Source: JANQJD01 sp965601685 (GTDB taxonomy: Bacteria; Pseudomonadota; Alphaproteobacteria; Rhodospirillales; Rhodospirillaceae). Taken from it: DNA of 64,000 nt. Under the pieces are notes generated by a model. That model was not told the origin of the DNA. It saw only the letters and a list, made by a program, of their open reading frames with translations, and made no database searches. Shown here in pieces: positions 41,431 to 51,418 of this stretch (positions are counted from its first letter, which is position 1; the number at the start of each line of letters is the position of its first letter). The stretch lies in the NCBI GenBank assembly GCA_965601685.1, contig CBFCWI010000002.1, positions 372,001 to 436,000 of the forward strand, given 5' to 3'. The position numbers and the translations under genes were made by a program.

Positions 41431-42746
41431 GGGTGTTTGCCGGCTTAGGCTTGAGCAGATCCAGGAAAGTTTGCTCCGGCGTCATCTGTCTCGGACTACA
41501 CCTCGCAGCGTAGACAGCAGCACCACAGAAATTGCTGAACGACGGCTGTCGGCAGCTTTTTTGCACTCAACTCATCACTACTTAGCTGCACGGTCCAAGG
41601 TAAACAGCCCGCGGATGTCCAGAGGCGTAGAAGCAACGGTTGTTCTGCTGCGAGTTACTTTCTGCTATACAGAGGGATTCCGGAAGAGAGACACGCAGCC
41701 GTGCGTCGTCTCGGTCGGGGTTGGCTTTGACAGAGTGATCAGATCAGTCTTCTTCTCCGGAATATGGTGAATCCCCTCTCTCGCCGCGCTATGGGTACAT
41801 AGTCAATCTATACTCAAACGGAAACCGCTTGAGGCAAGACCAGATTAGATTCGAGGAGTCTATAGGGACTGCTGCGTGCTGAGTTGCAACAGAGAGAGTA
41901 CAGAGGCAAGTATGCACCACCGGCTGAGGATTCCATGAGCATCAAGGCCCCCTAGCGGCAAGCCATCAGGGGCCTAGGAGTAGGAGCTGCCGCCGGACCT
42001 CACAATTAATTAGATTAGATGGCCACTGACTCCTACTGTGCCGATGACTGCCACGCTGGACCAGGATGGTATCGTGATGAGTATAGGCAGTCAGCGCATG
42101 CTTGATGAGCAGAAGAGTTTCTTTCATTTCCGTTTCCAACCAACCTGCACAGGAGCGGGTTGCGCCCCACCCCACGGGAATGGCGCACCTTTCCCAACAG
42201 GCCAGCTGCAGCTGGCCAGACCGGCTGGCAAGGGACGCCGCTACGGACGTTGCAGATGAGGGTCGAGGGCTGAGCTTGGAATCGGCAGCGCGGTCATCCC
42301 GGTTAAGCGAGTAGCTCACGTATCGCTAACCGCTTCTGGTCTCGCTGGCTGCAGAGACAGCGGACTCGGGAGGGGTCATGCCTATCGCAAGCTTATGAGG
42401 CGGCGACAACAACCCGTTACGGCTACGGCCCAATGCCAGCAGCGCTGTCACTGATCGTGCCTGGCGTGTGAATAACGAGCGGGTGCCTGCTTCAGTAGAA
42501 GCGCGTCAACAGAAAAATTTCTGCAGCCTAGGGCCAATCCTAGAGCTACTACTGTCTCTCTGTTAGTAGGGCGCGCCGCCTAGATTCATTAGTGCCAGAC
42601 GCAACGAGATCCTTTCTCACGCTGCACAGCATTAGCGAATCTCAAGGCACGTTCTCAACAAAACACTCTCCAATGACTGGTGATCTCATGCAGACGGTTA
42701 ACTCACAGTGCACTCTACACGTGTATAGTGCACACATATTCCCTTG
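41431..42746. other. Gene-free stretch (1.3 kb)
   Basis: Largest gene-poor island of the window, between convergent hemY and cimA. The longest frames (99 and 117 codons) show no recognisable motif. A 7-bp GC-rich inverted repeat (AGGCCCC 41945-41951 with GGGGCCT 41969-41975) is present without a T-tract. Composition is not unusual. Likely eroded sequence, but I can name no ancestor. Confidence 0.5.
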
Positions 42747-44366
42747 TTACGACTCAGTCAACGGCGCAGCTCGAGGGTGGCTTTTAGAGGGGTTACACAG
42801 GAGCTTGTAGGTGAGAGAATCGTTAAGAGCGTGATAGGAGGCTTCTATGACATTGGTAGAGACTCCCACCGTACCCCAGCGGTGACCATAAGAATCGCCG
42901 CTTTCGATTATCACACGTGTCACCGCTGCAGTAGTAGCCTCAGGTGTCAGAATGCGAACCTTGTAATCCACAAGTTTGAGGTCGTCTATCTGTGGGTAGA
43001 GAGGGGCTAAGGCTTTGCGCAAGGCCGAATCGAGAGCGTGTACTGGACCATTCCCCTCGGCCACGGTCATCACAATGACACTGCCGATCGCAGCCTTGAT
43101 AGTAGCCTCTGTGATAGTCTCGATACTGCCAACACTCGTCAAACGTCGCTCATCGATCACTCTGAAGGATTGTAATTGAAAAAATTCACGCACTCCCTCT
43201 AGAGACCGACGTGCGAGCAGTTCAAAACTCGCGTCTGCCCCGTCATAAGTATATCCTTGGTATTCCCTTGATTTGACTTCCTCTATCAATCTCCCAACCC
43301 TCGCGTCATTTGGATCAAACTCCAGCCCAATACGACGGAATCTGGCCAGAATACTAGCGCGCCCAGCTTGGTTCGACACTAAGATCTGACGATCATTGCC
43401 TACTTGCTCTGGCATTATATGCTCGTAGCAGCGTGGATCCTTCTCCACAGCGGAGGCATGCAATCCCCCTTTGTGAGCAAAGGCAGCCTCACCGACATAG
43501 GGAGCATTGCGGCGTGGGGCCTGGTTCAAGCGTTTGTCAAGTGCCCGCGACACATGGACTAAACGGGTTAGGTTAGTGGTGCTGACACTGGTTTGGTATC
43601 CCATCTTCAGAATCAGATTTGGGATGATAGAGGTCAAATTTGCATTACCACACCGCTCGCCCAGGCCGTTTAAGGTACCTTGTACCTGGCAAACGCCTGC
43701 GCGGATCGCTGCAAGCGAATTAGCGACGGCGTTATCTGTATCGTTATGGCAATGGATGCCAAGGTGACTTCCCGGCACATGAGTGACTACCTGTTCTACC
43801 ACTGCCTCTATATCAAACGGTAGACTGCCGCCATTAGTATCACACAACACTACCCAACGGGCCCCAGCCCCGTAAGCTGTGCGGAGGCAGGCCACGGCGT
43901 AGTCTGGGTTTGCGCGGAATCCGTCAAAAAAATGCTCAGCATCGAACATCACCTCATCAACCAGGCCACCAGCGTAGGTCACGCTATCATGAATCATGCG
44001 CAGATTTTCATTCAGGTCTATGCCTAGCGCAACGTGAACTTGAAAGTCCCACGTCTTACCGACTAAAGTGACTACTCGTGCTCCGCTACACAGAAGGACG
44101 GCAAGTCCAGGGTCATCGACGGCGCTGTACCCGCTCCGCCGCGTCATGCCGAAGGCGACCAGCCGGGCTCGGGCTAATTCAAGGGACGAGTGGTGGAAAA
44201 AAGCGTCATCTGTCAGATTAGCACCTGGCCAGCCACCTTCCACATAATCAACACCCAGGGAGTCTAGTTCACAGGCCAAGGCGATCTTATCCGCAACTGT
44301 GAAATCAACTCCTTGAGTCTGCGCTCCGTCACGCAGGGTACAATCATATAGAAAAATATGACCCAT
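42747..44366 (-). CDS. cimA: (R)-citramalate synthase
   Basis: Condenses pyruvate and acetyl-CoA to citramalate, giving 2-oxobutyrate for isoleucine without threonine deaminase. The catalytic TIM barrel starts IFLYDCTLRDGAQTQGVDF; the metal-binding HCHNDTDNAVANSLAA and GTLNGLGERCGNANL follow, then the FAHKGGLHASAV block. The C-terminal regulatory LeuA dimer domain (SFRVIDERR to the end) indicates feedback control, typically by isoleucine. From ATG 44366 it has 539 residues; the open frame extends 24 codons further, without family resemblance. The domain order and the DCTLRDGAQ start favour CimA over isopropylmalate synthase. Confidence 0.92.
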   Translation of the reverse strand: MGHIFLYDCTLRDGAQTQGVDFTVADKIALACELDSLGVDYVEGGWPGANLTDDAFFHHSSLELARARLVAFGMTRRSGYSAVDDPGLAVLLCSGARVVTLVGKTWDFQVHVALGIDLNENLRMIHDSVTYAGGLVDEVMFDAEHFFDGFRANPDYAVACLRTAYGAGARWVVLCDTNGGSLPFDIEAVVEQVVTHVPGSHLGIHCHNDTDNAVANSLAAIRAGVCQVQGTLNGLGERCGNANLTSIIPNLILKMGYQTSVSTTNLTRLVHVSRALDKRLNQAPRRNAPYVGEAAFAHKGGLHASAVEKDPRCYEHIMPEQVGNDRQILVSNQAGRASILARFRRIGLEFDPNDARVGRLIEEVKSREYQGYTYDGADASFELLARRSLEGVREFFQLQSFRVIDERRLTSVGSIETITEATIKAAIGSVIVMTVAEGNGPVHALDSALRKALAPLYPQIDDLKLVDYKVRILTPEATTAAVTRVIIESGDSYGHRWGTVGVSTNVIEASYHALNDSLTYKLLCNPSKSHPRAAPLTES

Positions 44367-44753
44367 GCTTTCAGATAGGCGAGCCACCTTACGACCCCGT
44401 GTCACACACTCGTCACAGGCTACCCCGTGACCGGTCATAACACCGCACTCACCTGCCGAGGCCTAATATTGATAGAGGAAGCCACAAAAGTACCTTCTTC
44501 CCATAGCACACAAGGTTCGGCGAGCGACCACTGTCCCAAATCCGCTCCTCTTTTTTCTCTAGCGAGGGATTGCCAGCCGCTCTCATAGACTCTCATAGAG
44601 TCAAGGACCGTATTCGGTAGTGGACAGACACAAATCTATCATACCACCACACTCGCACTATATCACTTCTTGCCCCCTCGTGGTAAAGAAACGGCAACAT
44701 CAGGTACTTCCTTCTCTCTCTGGCAAGCACCATCGTTAGGCCGGAACTGAATC
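44367..44753. other. Divergent spacer between cimA and glnD
   Basis: About 390 bases with no credible gene. It contains a 10-nt tandem repeat (CTCTCATAGA twice, near 44581-44600). Promoters for both genes should lie here, but no confident -35/-10 pair is visible. Confidence 0.4.
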
Positions 44754-47582
44754 ATGTCAGAGCCTATTCCCGGACAACGCGAAATCATAGACCGCAAGGC
44801 GATCAATGTCCGTCTGGATGCTATCGCCCATACACAGCCACGGAAAAAGCAATGGATCATGGTGCTAGCGCTGTTGAAAGAGATGGTATACAATGGCAGG
44901 GTGGTGGTCCGCCATCGCTTTGAGGAAGACGGTGCTTCTGGCACTGACGTAGTCAGGGCGAACAGCTTCCTCATGGATCAACTGATCCGCATCATTCACG
45001 ATTTCACAGACACACATATGCTCCCGCCGAGGGTGCAGACCATTGGTGATCACTTGGGCCTTGCCGCTGTTGGTGGTTATGGGCGCAGGGAGTTATCTCC
45101 CTGTTCCGATCTTGATCTTCTCTTCCTCCTTTCTTACAAAACCACGCCCTATTGCGAACAGATGGTTGAATGCATCCTTTATATGCTGTGGGATCTTGGC
45201 CTCAAGGTTGGGCATGCCACACGCACGGTTGACGAGTGTATCCAGCAGGCGAAGGCAGATACGACTGTTCGTACCGCGATGCTGGAAGCTCGTTGGCTAT
45301 GGGGTGCACAAGATCTGTATAATCAGTTCAGGCTCCGCTTTCAGGACGAGATCGTCAAAGTATCGGCTATCGAATTTGTTGAGACCAAGTTAGCGGAACG
45401 GGATGCGCGTCACGAGCGGTTGGGTGATGCTCGGTACGTGCTTGAGCCCAATGTTAAGGAAGGTAAGGGTGGGTTGAGAGATTTACACACTCTCTTTTGG
45501 ATTGTACGCTATCTCTATGGCGTTTCCGACATGGGTCAGCTGGTGAAGCGTGGTGTACTGATACCCAGTGTAGCTGCGCGTTTTGCTAAGGCCCAAAATT
45601 TCCTATGGACAGTCCGCTGTCACCTGCATTACCTGACTGGCCGTGCGGAGGATCGCCTAACCTTTGATGTCCAGCAGAGTATCGGTCACCGCATGGGCTA
45701 CACAGACCATGCTGGTACCCGTGGCGTTGAACGTTTTATGAAACACTATTTTCTGATCGCTAAGGATGTTGGCAATCTGACACGTATTCTCTGCGCCGTA
45801 CTGGAAGAACGGCACAAACGCAAGCCAAAGCTGTCTTTTCCGGCCCTCACTTGCCAACGTCGGGCAGTGGAAGGCTTTGCCCTGGAAGGTGGGCGTCTGA
45901 CTATCACGCCTGAGATCGTTGTCCATGAGCCTGTCCGGCTGATTCAGTTGTTTCACGTTGCCCACAAGCATGACATAGACATACACCCGAATGCTCTGCG
46001 TCTGATTACCGAGAATCTGACAGCAATAGTGAAGCTGCGCGATGATCCAGCAGCCAATGGTCTCTTTCTAGATATTCTGACAGCGCGCAAGAACCCAGTA
46101 GCAACTCTGCGATTGATGAACGAATCGAGTTTATTTGGTCGCTTCATCCCAGATTTTGGCAGAGTAGTCGCGCAGATGCAATACGACATGTACCACGTCT
46201 ACACAACGGACGAGCATACCATCCGAGCCATTGGTGTGCTTCATGATATCGAGGCAGGCGAGCTTGCTGCCGAATTGCCACTGAGCACGCAGCTCATCCA
46301 GCAGGTTCATTCACGGCGTGCCCTGTATATGGCGGTTTTGCTGCATGACCTTGCTAAAGGCCGCGGTGGGGATCATTCCGAACTGGGTACTCGTGTTGCA
46401 TGGAAGTTGTGTACTCGCTTCCGTCTTACAGCAGAAGAGAGTGACACCACAAGTTGGTTGGTTTTGCACCATCTTCATATGAGTCGCACGGCCTTCAAAC
46501 GTGATCTCGACGATGCCAAGACTGTTGAAGACTTCGTAAAGGTTGTACAATCTCCCGAGCGCTTGCGACTTCTCCTCCTGCTGACCTGTTGTGATATCCG
46601 TGCTGTAGGGCCTATGGCTTGGAATGGCTGGAAGGGAGCACTCCTACGTGAGCTGTACTATCGGGCCGCAGAGGCCATAGCAGGTGCATCGTCTATTCCT
46701 TCACGCGATTCTCGAGTTGCAAAGGCGATGGATGCTTTGCGCATGGCTCTCTCTGATTGGCCACTGGCTGCTGTTCAAGCACATTTAGCGCGTGGGTATC
46801 CTGCCTACTGGCTTGGTTTTCAGACAGAGGCTCACGTACGTCATGCACATTTAATACGTGCAGCAGAAGCAAGCGGTCGCCTCTTAACCTTTGAATATCG
46901 TCGGGATCCGTCCAGAGCAGGGACTGAGCTCGTGATCTATACCAGCGACCATCCAGGCCTATTCTCACAAATGGCTGGTGCTATTGCTCTTACTGGTGAG
47001 TCTGTTGTAGATGCTAGAGTTATCACATTGGCTAACGGCATGGCCCTTGACACCTTCTGGATTCAGGAGCCACACAGCACAGACGAGGATGAGCAAATCA
47101 TCCGACTGCAGCAGATTGCGACCACAATCGAGAAGGTACTAAAAGGGTACGTACAGCCAGAATTAGAGTTTAGAAGAAGAAAAAACCGCAAGGGTCTTTT
47201 CAATCGTATTCAGGTCTTCAAAGTGCCACCGCGCTGTATCATAGATAATACAGCTTCGAAAACGCATACAGTAGTTGAGATTAACGGCAGGGATCGGCCA
47301 GGATTCTTGTTCAACGTGACTTCAACCCTCACTGGGCTGGGCTTGCGCATTTCGTCGGCACAGATTGCGACCTATGGAGAGCGTGTCGTGGATGTGTTCT
47401 ATGTCAAGGATATTTTTGGCATGAAGATCACACACGGAGCTAAGGTACATCAGGTGCGGCGGCGTGTCCTTGAAGTTCTTGGGGATCTCAATGCTCCTCT
47501 GGAACCACTCTGGCCTTTATCGCCACGTGCCCGCAACAGGAATGTGCGCGCCGCTGGACGCAAGGCTGCTATGGAGGAATAA
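44754..47582 (+). CDS. glnD: Bifunctional uridylyltransferase / uridylyl-removing enzyme
   Basis: Glutamine sensor that uridylylates and deuridylylates PII proteins, controlling nitrogen assimilation. Domain order in 942 residues is standard: nucleotidyltransferase (GGYGRRELSPCSDLDLLF from residue 107), a helical region, the HD domain (LLHDLAKGRGGDHSE near 530) for UMP removal, and two ACT domains near 725 (SDHPGLFSQMAGAIAL) and 840 (GRDRPGFLFNVTSTL) that bind glutamine. Arg112 replaces the usual glycine in the GRGE motif. PII and ammonium transporter genes are not nearby. Confidence 0.95.
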   Translation: MSEPIPGQREIIDRKAINVRLDAIAHTQPRKKQWIMVLALLKEMVYNGRVVVRHRFEEDGASGTDVVRANSFLMDQLIRIIHDFTDTHMLPPRVQTIGDHLGLAAVGGYGRRELSPCSDLDLLFLLSYKTTPYCEQMVECILYMLWDLGLKVGHATRTVDECIQQAKADTTVRTAMLEARWLWGAQDLYNQFRLRFQDEIVKVSAIEFVETKLAERDARHERLGDARYVLEPNVKEGKGGLRDLHTLFWIVRYLYGVSDMGQLVKRGVLIPSVAARFAKAQNFLWTVRCHLHYLTGRAEDRLTFDVQQSIGHRMGYTDHAGTRGVERFMKHYFLIAKDVGNLTRILCAVLEERHKRKPKLSFPALTCQRRAVEGFALEGGRLTITPEIVVHEPVRLIQLFHVAHKHDIDIHPNALRLITENLTAIVKLRDDPAANGLFLDILTARKNPVATLRLMNESSLFGRFIPDFGRVVAQMQYDMYHVYTTDEHTIRAIGVLHDIEAGELAAELPLSTQLIQQVHSRRALYMAVLLHDLAKGRGGDHSELGTRVAWKLCTRFRLTAEESDTTSWLVLHHLHMSRTAFKRDLDDAKTVEDFVKVVQSPERLRLLLLLTCCDIRAVGPMAWNGWKGALLRELYYRAAEAIAGASSIPSRDSRVAKAMDALRMALSDWPLAAVQAHLARGYPAYWLGFQTEAHVRHAHLIRAAEASGRLLTFEYRRDPSRAGTELVIYTSDHPGLFSQMAGAIALTGESVVDARVITLANGMALDTFWIQEPHSTDEDEQIIRLQQIATTIEKVLKGYVQPELEFRRRKNRKGLFNRIQVFKVPPRCIIDNTASKTHTVVEINGRDRPGFLFNVTSTLTGLGLRISSAQIATYGERVVDVFYVKDIFGMKITHGAKVHQVRRRVLEVLGDLNAPLEPLWPLSPRARNRNVRAAGRKAAMEE

Positions 47583-48022
47583 GAAGGCTGTGGAGAAAAG
47601 CTGAGTCCAGCCAGTGGTTGACGGAAGTCGGGTGCTGGTTTGTGCGCTCGTGAGCTGTTGCCCAGCAGAGAGGAGCTGCTACACTGCGTGGTGATAAGAA
47701 TGGCCGTGTTTTGTAACGAGGACACACATTGTAGACCATTTCTGACATCTACCTGTTCCACGCCATATAATGCTAGTGATGGAATGCGTGATCTTTACTG
47801 TTTGTATTCTCGTGCTTTGAGAGAACTCTCTGCCACGGCTGTAACCTAATCAATCCTACTAAGACAGTAGGCTCTTGTGGGGCTTGGTATGCCAAAATGG
47901 CTCAGGGTAACAGAATCCTCAGAGAGGAGAGTACTATTATTACGAGAATCCTAAAGACAACCTATGAGGTTACTTCTGATATTACAAAATTTCGTATTCC
48001 TGAAAGGCGTATAGAGAGAATC
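47583..48022. other. Gene-free stretch (440 bp)
   Basis: Downstream of glnD. The open frame of the following gene extends up to 47897, but its first 42 codons resemble no relative. No RNA gene or clear terminator is visible. Confidence 0.4.
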
Positions 48023-48721
48023 ATGGACTTCATTTTCATGCTGACTCGTAATGATCAGACGGTTGAGGATTGCCTGGCGGTCCTGAATCTCATTGCCCCG
48101 TTAGGCGTGGCTCACATAGGCTTCAAGGATGTCGGCGTAGGATATGAAACTCTGCAGACTCTCGCCCGTCGCATTCGTTGTTTGGGGGCAACCTCGTATC
48201 TTGAGATTGTGAACACATCACCTGAGTCTACCTGTCATTCCCTTGTCACAGCTTCTAGGATTGGGGTCGATCGTGTCATGGGTGGCCAGAACGTCGCATT
48301 TGCCTTGCGGCAACTGGCCAGTGCAGATTACTTTCCCTTCCCTGGCAGACCAGTTGGCCATCCAACCAGACTGGAAGGTTCTCCTGAGGAGATTGCTGCT
48401 GACTGTCGGCGCATGCGCCAGGCAGGCTGCGCAGGAGTCGATCTGCTGGCCTACCGTGCCACAGATACAGACCCTCTAGCCTTGGTGCATGCAGCTCGCC
48501 AGGCCCTGGACGGAGGTGTACTTGTAGTAGCTGGTAGTATTAATTCTCCCACAAGAATTCATGCTCTTGCAGCAGCTGGGGCTGATGCTTTTACCGTTGG
48601 TTCTGCAGCTTTTGATGGATCTTTCTCCCCGCGTAAGGGGTTACTTTTAGCACAGTTGAATGAGATTATGGCCGTCTGCACCGGGCTACAACAGCCAGGC
48701 GGTCTCGTCTCTCCTCGCTAG
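48023..48721 (+). CDS. TIM-barrel protein of unknown function
   Basis: A 232-residue (beta/alpha)8-barrel-like protein starting MDFIFMLTRNDQTVEDC. Seen: HIGFKDVGVGYETL, YLEIVNTSPES, RVMGGQNV, FPFPGRPVGHPTRLEG, CAGVDLLAYRATDTDPL, and near the C-terminus VVAGSINSPTRIHALAAAGADAFTVGSAAFDGS. The last block resembles the phosphate-binding end of HisA- or NanE-type barrels, so a phosphorylated small-molecule substrate is plausible, but I cannot name the reaction. ATG 48023 follows GAGAG; the frame is open 42 codons further up. No operon partner lies close by. Strong conservation-like features argue for a real, working enzyme. Confidence 0.72.
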   Translation: MDFIFMLTRNDQTVEDCLAVLNLIAPLGVAHIGFKDVGVGYETLQTLARRIRCLGATSYLEIVNTSPESTCHSLVTASRIGVDRVMGGQNVAFALRQLASADYFPFPGRPVGHPTRLEGSPEEIAADCRRMRQAGCAGVDLLAYRATDTDPLALVHAARQALDGGVLVVAGSINSPTRIHALAAAGADAFTVGSAAFDGSFSPRKGLLLAQLNEIMAVCTGLQQPGGLVSPR

Positions 48722-49147
48722 AGGTCGTTTCTAGGCTCTGCACACACCACACCCACCATATGATGGTCAAGCTGGTAAGCTGGTAAAGCTGCAGAGGGAG
48801 AGCCCTTCTGCCTGACTTGTGGCCTTCCTTCCTAGGAACGCGAGACGGCACTCACGTCGCAGGATGAAAGCTGCTGCCCCCCCAGATCATTGCTGTGACT
48901 GCGCTTGCTCAGGCGCACAGTAGCTAGAGCGCAACGTGAGTTGAGTGCTGATAGGCTTTGATCAAGCATCACTTCTTTGCAAGCCACTCTTTTTGCTAAA
49001 GCAAAAAAGAAGACCGCACAAGTACGCGCATTATGCGTACAAGAGTAACACAATATTTTTATCCTTATCGAGAGAGAAAAATATTATGAACAACTTTTTA
49101 TGTATTGATGGTCTACTATGGCAGCAAAGCTGCAGGAACACATTACT
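48722..49147. other. Gene-free stretch before surA, with two hairpins
   Basis: No gene is seen. Two inverted repeats lie close together: TCTTTTTGCT/AGCAAAAAAGA at 48988-49010 and GTACGC/GCGTAC at 49022-49040. Neither is followed by a T-tract. In many relatives lptD occupies the position upstream of surA; no trace of it is recognisable. Confidence 0.45.
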
Positions 49148-50392
49148 ATGATACGCATACTGAGTCAATTCTTGACGCTAGTTATAGTACTATTGCTGGC
49201 ATATATTTGTGTACCTCCAGCCATTGGAGTGCCGCATATCGCGGCCATTGTCAACGACGATGTCGTTTCACGACACGACGTTGAAAACCGCCTGAATCTT
49301 ATAACAGGGACGCTGAACCTTGCTCATACACTAGAAGTGCGTCAACGCCTTTTACCGCAGATTATACAAATGTTAGTAGATGAGCATCTTAAAGTACAAG
49401 AAGCAGTTATGTTACATATAACTGTTAGCAATCGAGAGGTCGCCAGTGCCATCACCACTGTCATTGAAAAACAGAATCTCCCGCAAAGCAGTGAATTCAG
49501 CCAGTATGCCTCTCATCATCCTTTGGACTATGCCACAACTATAGATCAGATACGTGCCAATGTAGCTTGGTATAAGGTAGTGCGACAGGCAGTACAAAAA
49601 CAATCTAAGATAAGTTTGTCTGAGATAGACACAGCGCTCCAGGAATCACACGGTATATCAGGACGACCACAGAACCTGCTCGCCGAGATCGTTCTGCCTC
49701 TAGATGATCCAACCCAGGAGGAAGGGATTCGTGTGTTAGCCGAATGGCTGATCGGGCAAGTTCACACCGGTACTGATTTTAAAGCTGTCGCACGCCAATT
49801 CTCACAGACAGCATCAGCCGCCGCAGGCGGTGACCTTGGTTGGATCCCTCAGGGCCAACTGGATTTCACGATTGAGAATGTACTCGCTAAAATGCGGCCT
49901 GGGCAACTCTCTATGCCTATTCGGACTTTGTTAGGTTATACTATCATTTTGTTACGGGAACGCCAGACAGACCGTGAGGATATGCGTTTTACTCTCAGCC
50001 AGCTCTTCATGCCTCTCACAGGTCCAGAAGCTATGACACCGCAAACTCAGTCTGAGTTGATTGAGTCTGCACGAAGAGCCTCCTCTTGTGCAGCATTTGA
50101 TGCTCTGAAAACTCAGTCACCACAGTCTGGTCCACTGGGACAGATTAGGGCTGGTGACTTGCTACCTGCACTGCGTGCTGTTATCCGCCAGCTTGCACTT
50201 CACACTGCTAGTGCGCCTGTACCGATAGAAGGGGGTATTGCAATGTTGATGGTCTGTGGCCGTTCTCTACAGTCTGATATGCCATCGCGCGAGTCAATCA
50301 CTCTACAATTAGAACTAGATAGACTTCATGCAATAAGCGCTAAAAAATTGCGTGATTTACGCCGTGCTGCCTTCATTGAGGTGCGGCTGTAA
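49148..50392 (+). CDS. surA: Periplasmic chaperone / peptidyl-prolyl isomerase SurA
   Basis: Periplasmic chaperone that escorts outer-membrane proteins to the Bam complex. The signal peptide is visible from ATG 49148 (MIRILSQFLTLVIVLLLAYI, cleavage likely after AIG). Then the SurA N-domain (IAAIVNDDVVSRHDVENRL) and one parvulin-type domain (LAEIVLPL, ARQFSQTASAAAGGDLGWIPQGQL, TLLGYTIILLRER) follow; a second, degenerate one is possible near FTLSQLFMPL. Total 414 residues. The pdxA start overlaps the stop (TAATG). The surA-pdxA-rsmA order is conserved in proteobacteria. Confidence 0.9.
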   Translation: MIRILSQFLTLVIVLLLAYICVPPAIGVPHIAAIVNDDVVSRHDVENRLNLITGTLNLAHTLEVRQRLLPQIIQMLVDEHLKVQEAVMLHITVSNREVASAITTVIEKQNLPQSSEFSQYASHHPLDYATTIDQIRANVAWYKVVRQAVQKQSKISLSEIDTALQESHGISGRPQNLLAEIVLPLDDPTQEEGIRVLAEWLIGQVHTGTDFKAVARQFSQTASAAAGGDLGWIPQGQLDFTIENVLAKMRPGQLSMPIRTLLGYTIILLRERQTDREDMRFTLSQLFMPLTGPEAMTPQTQSELIESARRASSCAAFDALKTQSPQSGPLGQIRAGDLLPALRAVIRQLALHTASAPVPIEGGIAMLMVCGRSLQSDMPSRESITLQLELDRLHAISAKKLRDLRRAAFIEVRL

Positions 50393-51408
50393 TGACTTCT
50401 GTACTTGAATTACCTCTGGCAGTCACTATGGGTGAACCAGCCAGCATAAGCGGCGAAATTACTTGTAAAGCATGGCTGCGACGCGACGAGGGACTCACGC
50501 ATTTCTTCGTTATCGATGATCCTGACAGGCTTGTGGCGGTGAGTCGCTGTCTACGTCTAGGAGTACCCGTGGAGGTTATTACTACGCCGGCAGAAGCCGT
50601 CAGTGTCTTCGCTCATGCCTTGCCGGTGCTGCCAGAGCCGCTTGCGGTCAGAAGTGTGCCTGGTAAGCCGATTCTATCCAATGCCAGAGCTGTGCTCGCC
50701 TCCATTGAACGGGCTATTATCTTAGTACGTAACGGCTATAGTGCTGCAGTAGTAACCAACCCTATCTACAAGAAGGGTCTTTATGCTGCCGTTTTTCCCT
50801 ATTCTGGCCATACTGAGTTTCTTGCCGCTCTAGCGGGCTCCAACAGCCGGCCGGTCATGATGTTAACCTGTCCTGGTTTGCGGGTAGTCCCGGTAACAAT
50901 CCACGTGAGCCTGCGCCAAGCTATTGCTCGCCTGAGAACAGCAGACATCATCGCCTGCGGTCGCATAGCCGCTCGAGCGCTACAGACGGATTTTGGTATC
51001 GCCCACCCCAAGCTAGTGGTAGCGGCTCTGAACCCACATGCTGGCGAGGAAGGCAGCATGGGTGAAGAGGAAGACACACTGATCAGACCTGCGATCGAGA
51101 CCCTCTGCAGGGAGGGAATCACTGCTTTCGGTCCTGCTCCGGCAGACACTCTGTTCCATCCCAAGGCCCGCACTGGTTACGATGTGGTACTATGTATGTA
51201 TCACGATCAGGCTCTGATCCCCTTAAAGACCATCGATTTCAGTGGCGGAGTCAACATCACTCTCGGACTACCGTTCGTACGAACTGCGCCTGACCACGGT
51301 ACTGCTTTTGACATCGCTGGCATGGGTAAGGCTGACGAATGGAGCTTGATGCAAGCCCTACGAACTGCACGAGCAATAGCCACACATCGTCTGATAGCTC
51401 GCTTATGA
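50392..51408 (+). CDS. pdxA: 4-hydroxythreonine-4-phosphate dehydrogenase
   Basis: NAD-dependent oxidation of 4-phosphohydroxythreonine in the DXP-dependent route to pyridoxal phosphate; Dxr elsewhere in the window shares the DXP precursor. Metal-binding histidines are seen in YSGHTEFLA, HVSLRQAI and YHDQALIPLK, and GVNITLGLPFVRTAPDHGTAFD is the C-terminal signature. The N-terminal motif reads MGEPASISGE, with Ser18 and Ser20 replacing the glycines of the family's GEPAGIGxE. Length 338 is normal. It overlaps surA by one base and is followed 10 bases later by rsmA. Confidence 0.94.
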   Translation: MTSVLELPLAVTMGEPASISGEITCKAWLRRDEGLTHFFVIDDPDRLVAVSRCLRLGVPVEVITTPAEAVSVFAHALPVLPEPLAVRSVPGKPILSNARAVLASIERAIILVRNGYSAAVVTNPIYKKGLYAAVFPYSGHTEFLAALAGSNSRPVMMLTCPGLRVVPVTIHVSLRQAIARLRTADIIACGRIAARALQTDFGIAHPKLVVAALNPHAGEEGSMGEEEDTLIRPAIETLCREGITAFGPAPADTLFHPKARTGYDVVLCMYHDQALIPLKTIDFSGGVNITLGLPFVRTAPDHGTAFDIAGMGKADEWSLMQALRTARAIATHRLIARL

Positions 51409-51418
51409 GAACCAGCAC

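Noticed and set aside
44581..44600. Tandem CTCTCATAGA as a possible repeat array
   Set aside because: Only two units; too short to be a CRISPR or functional repeat.
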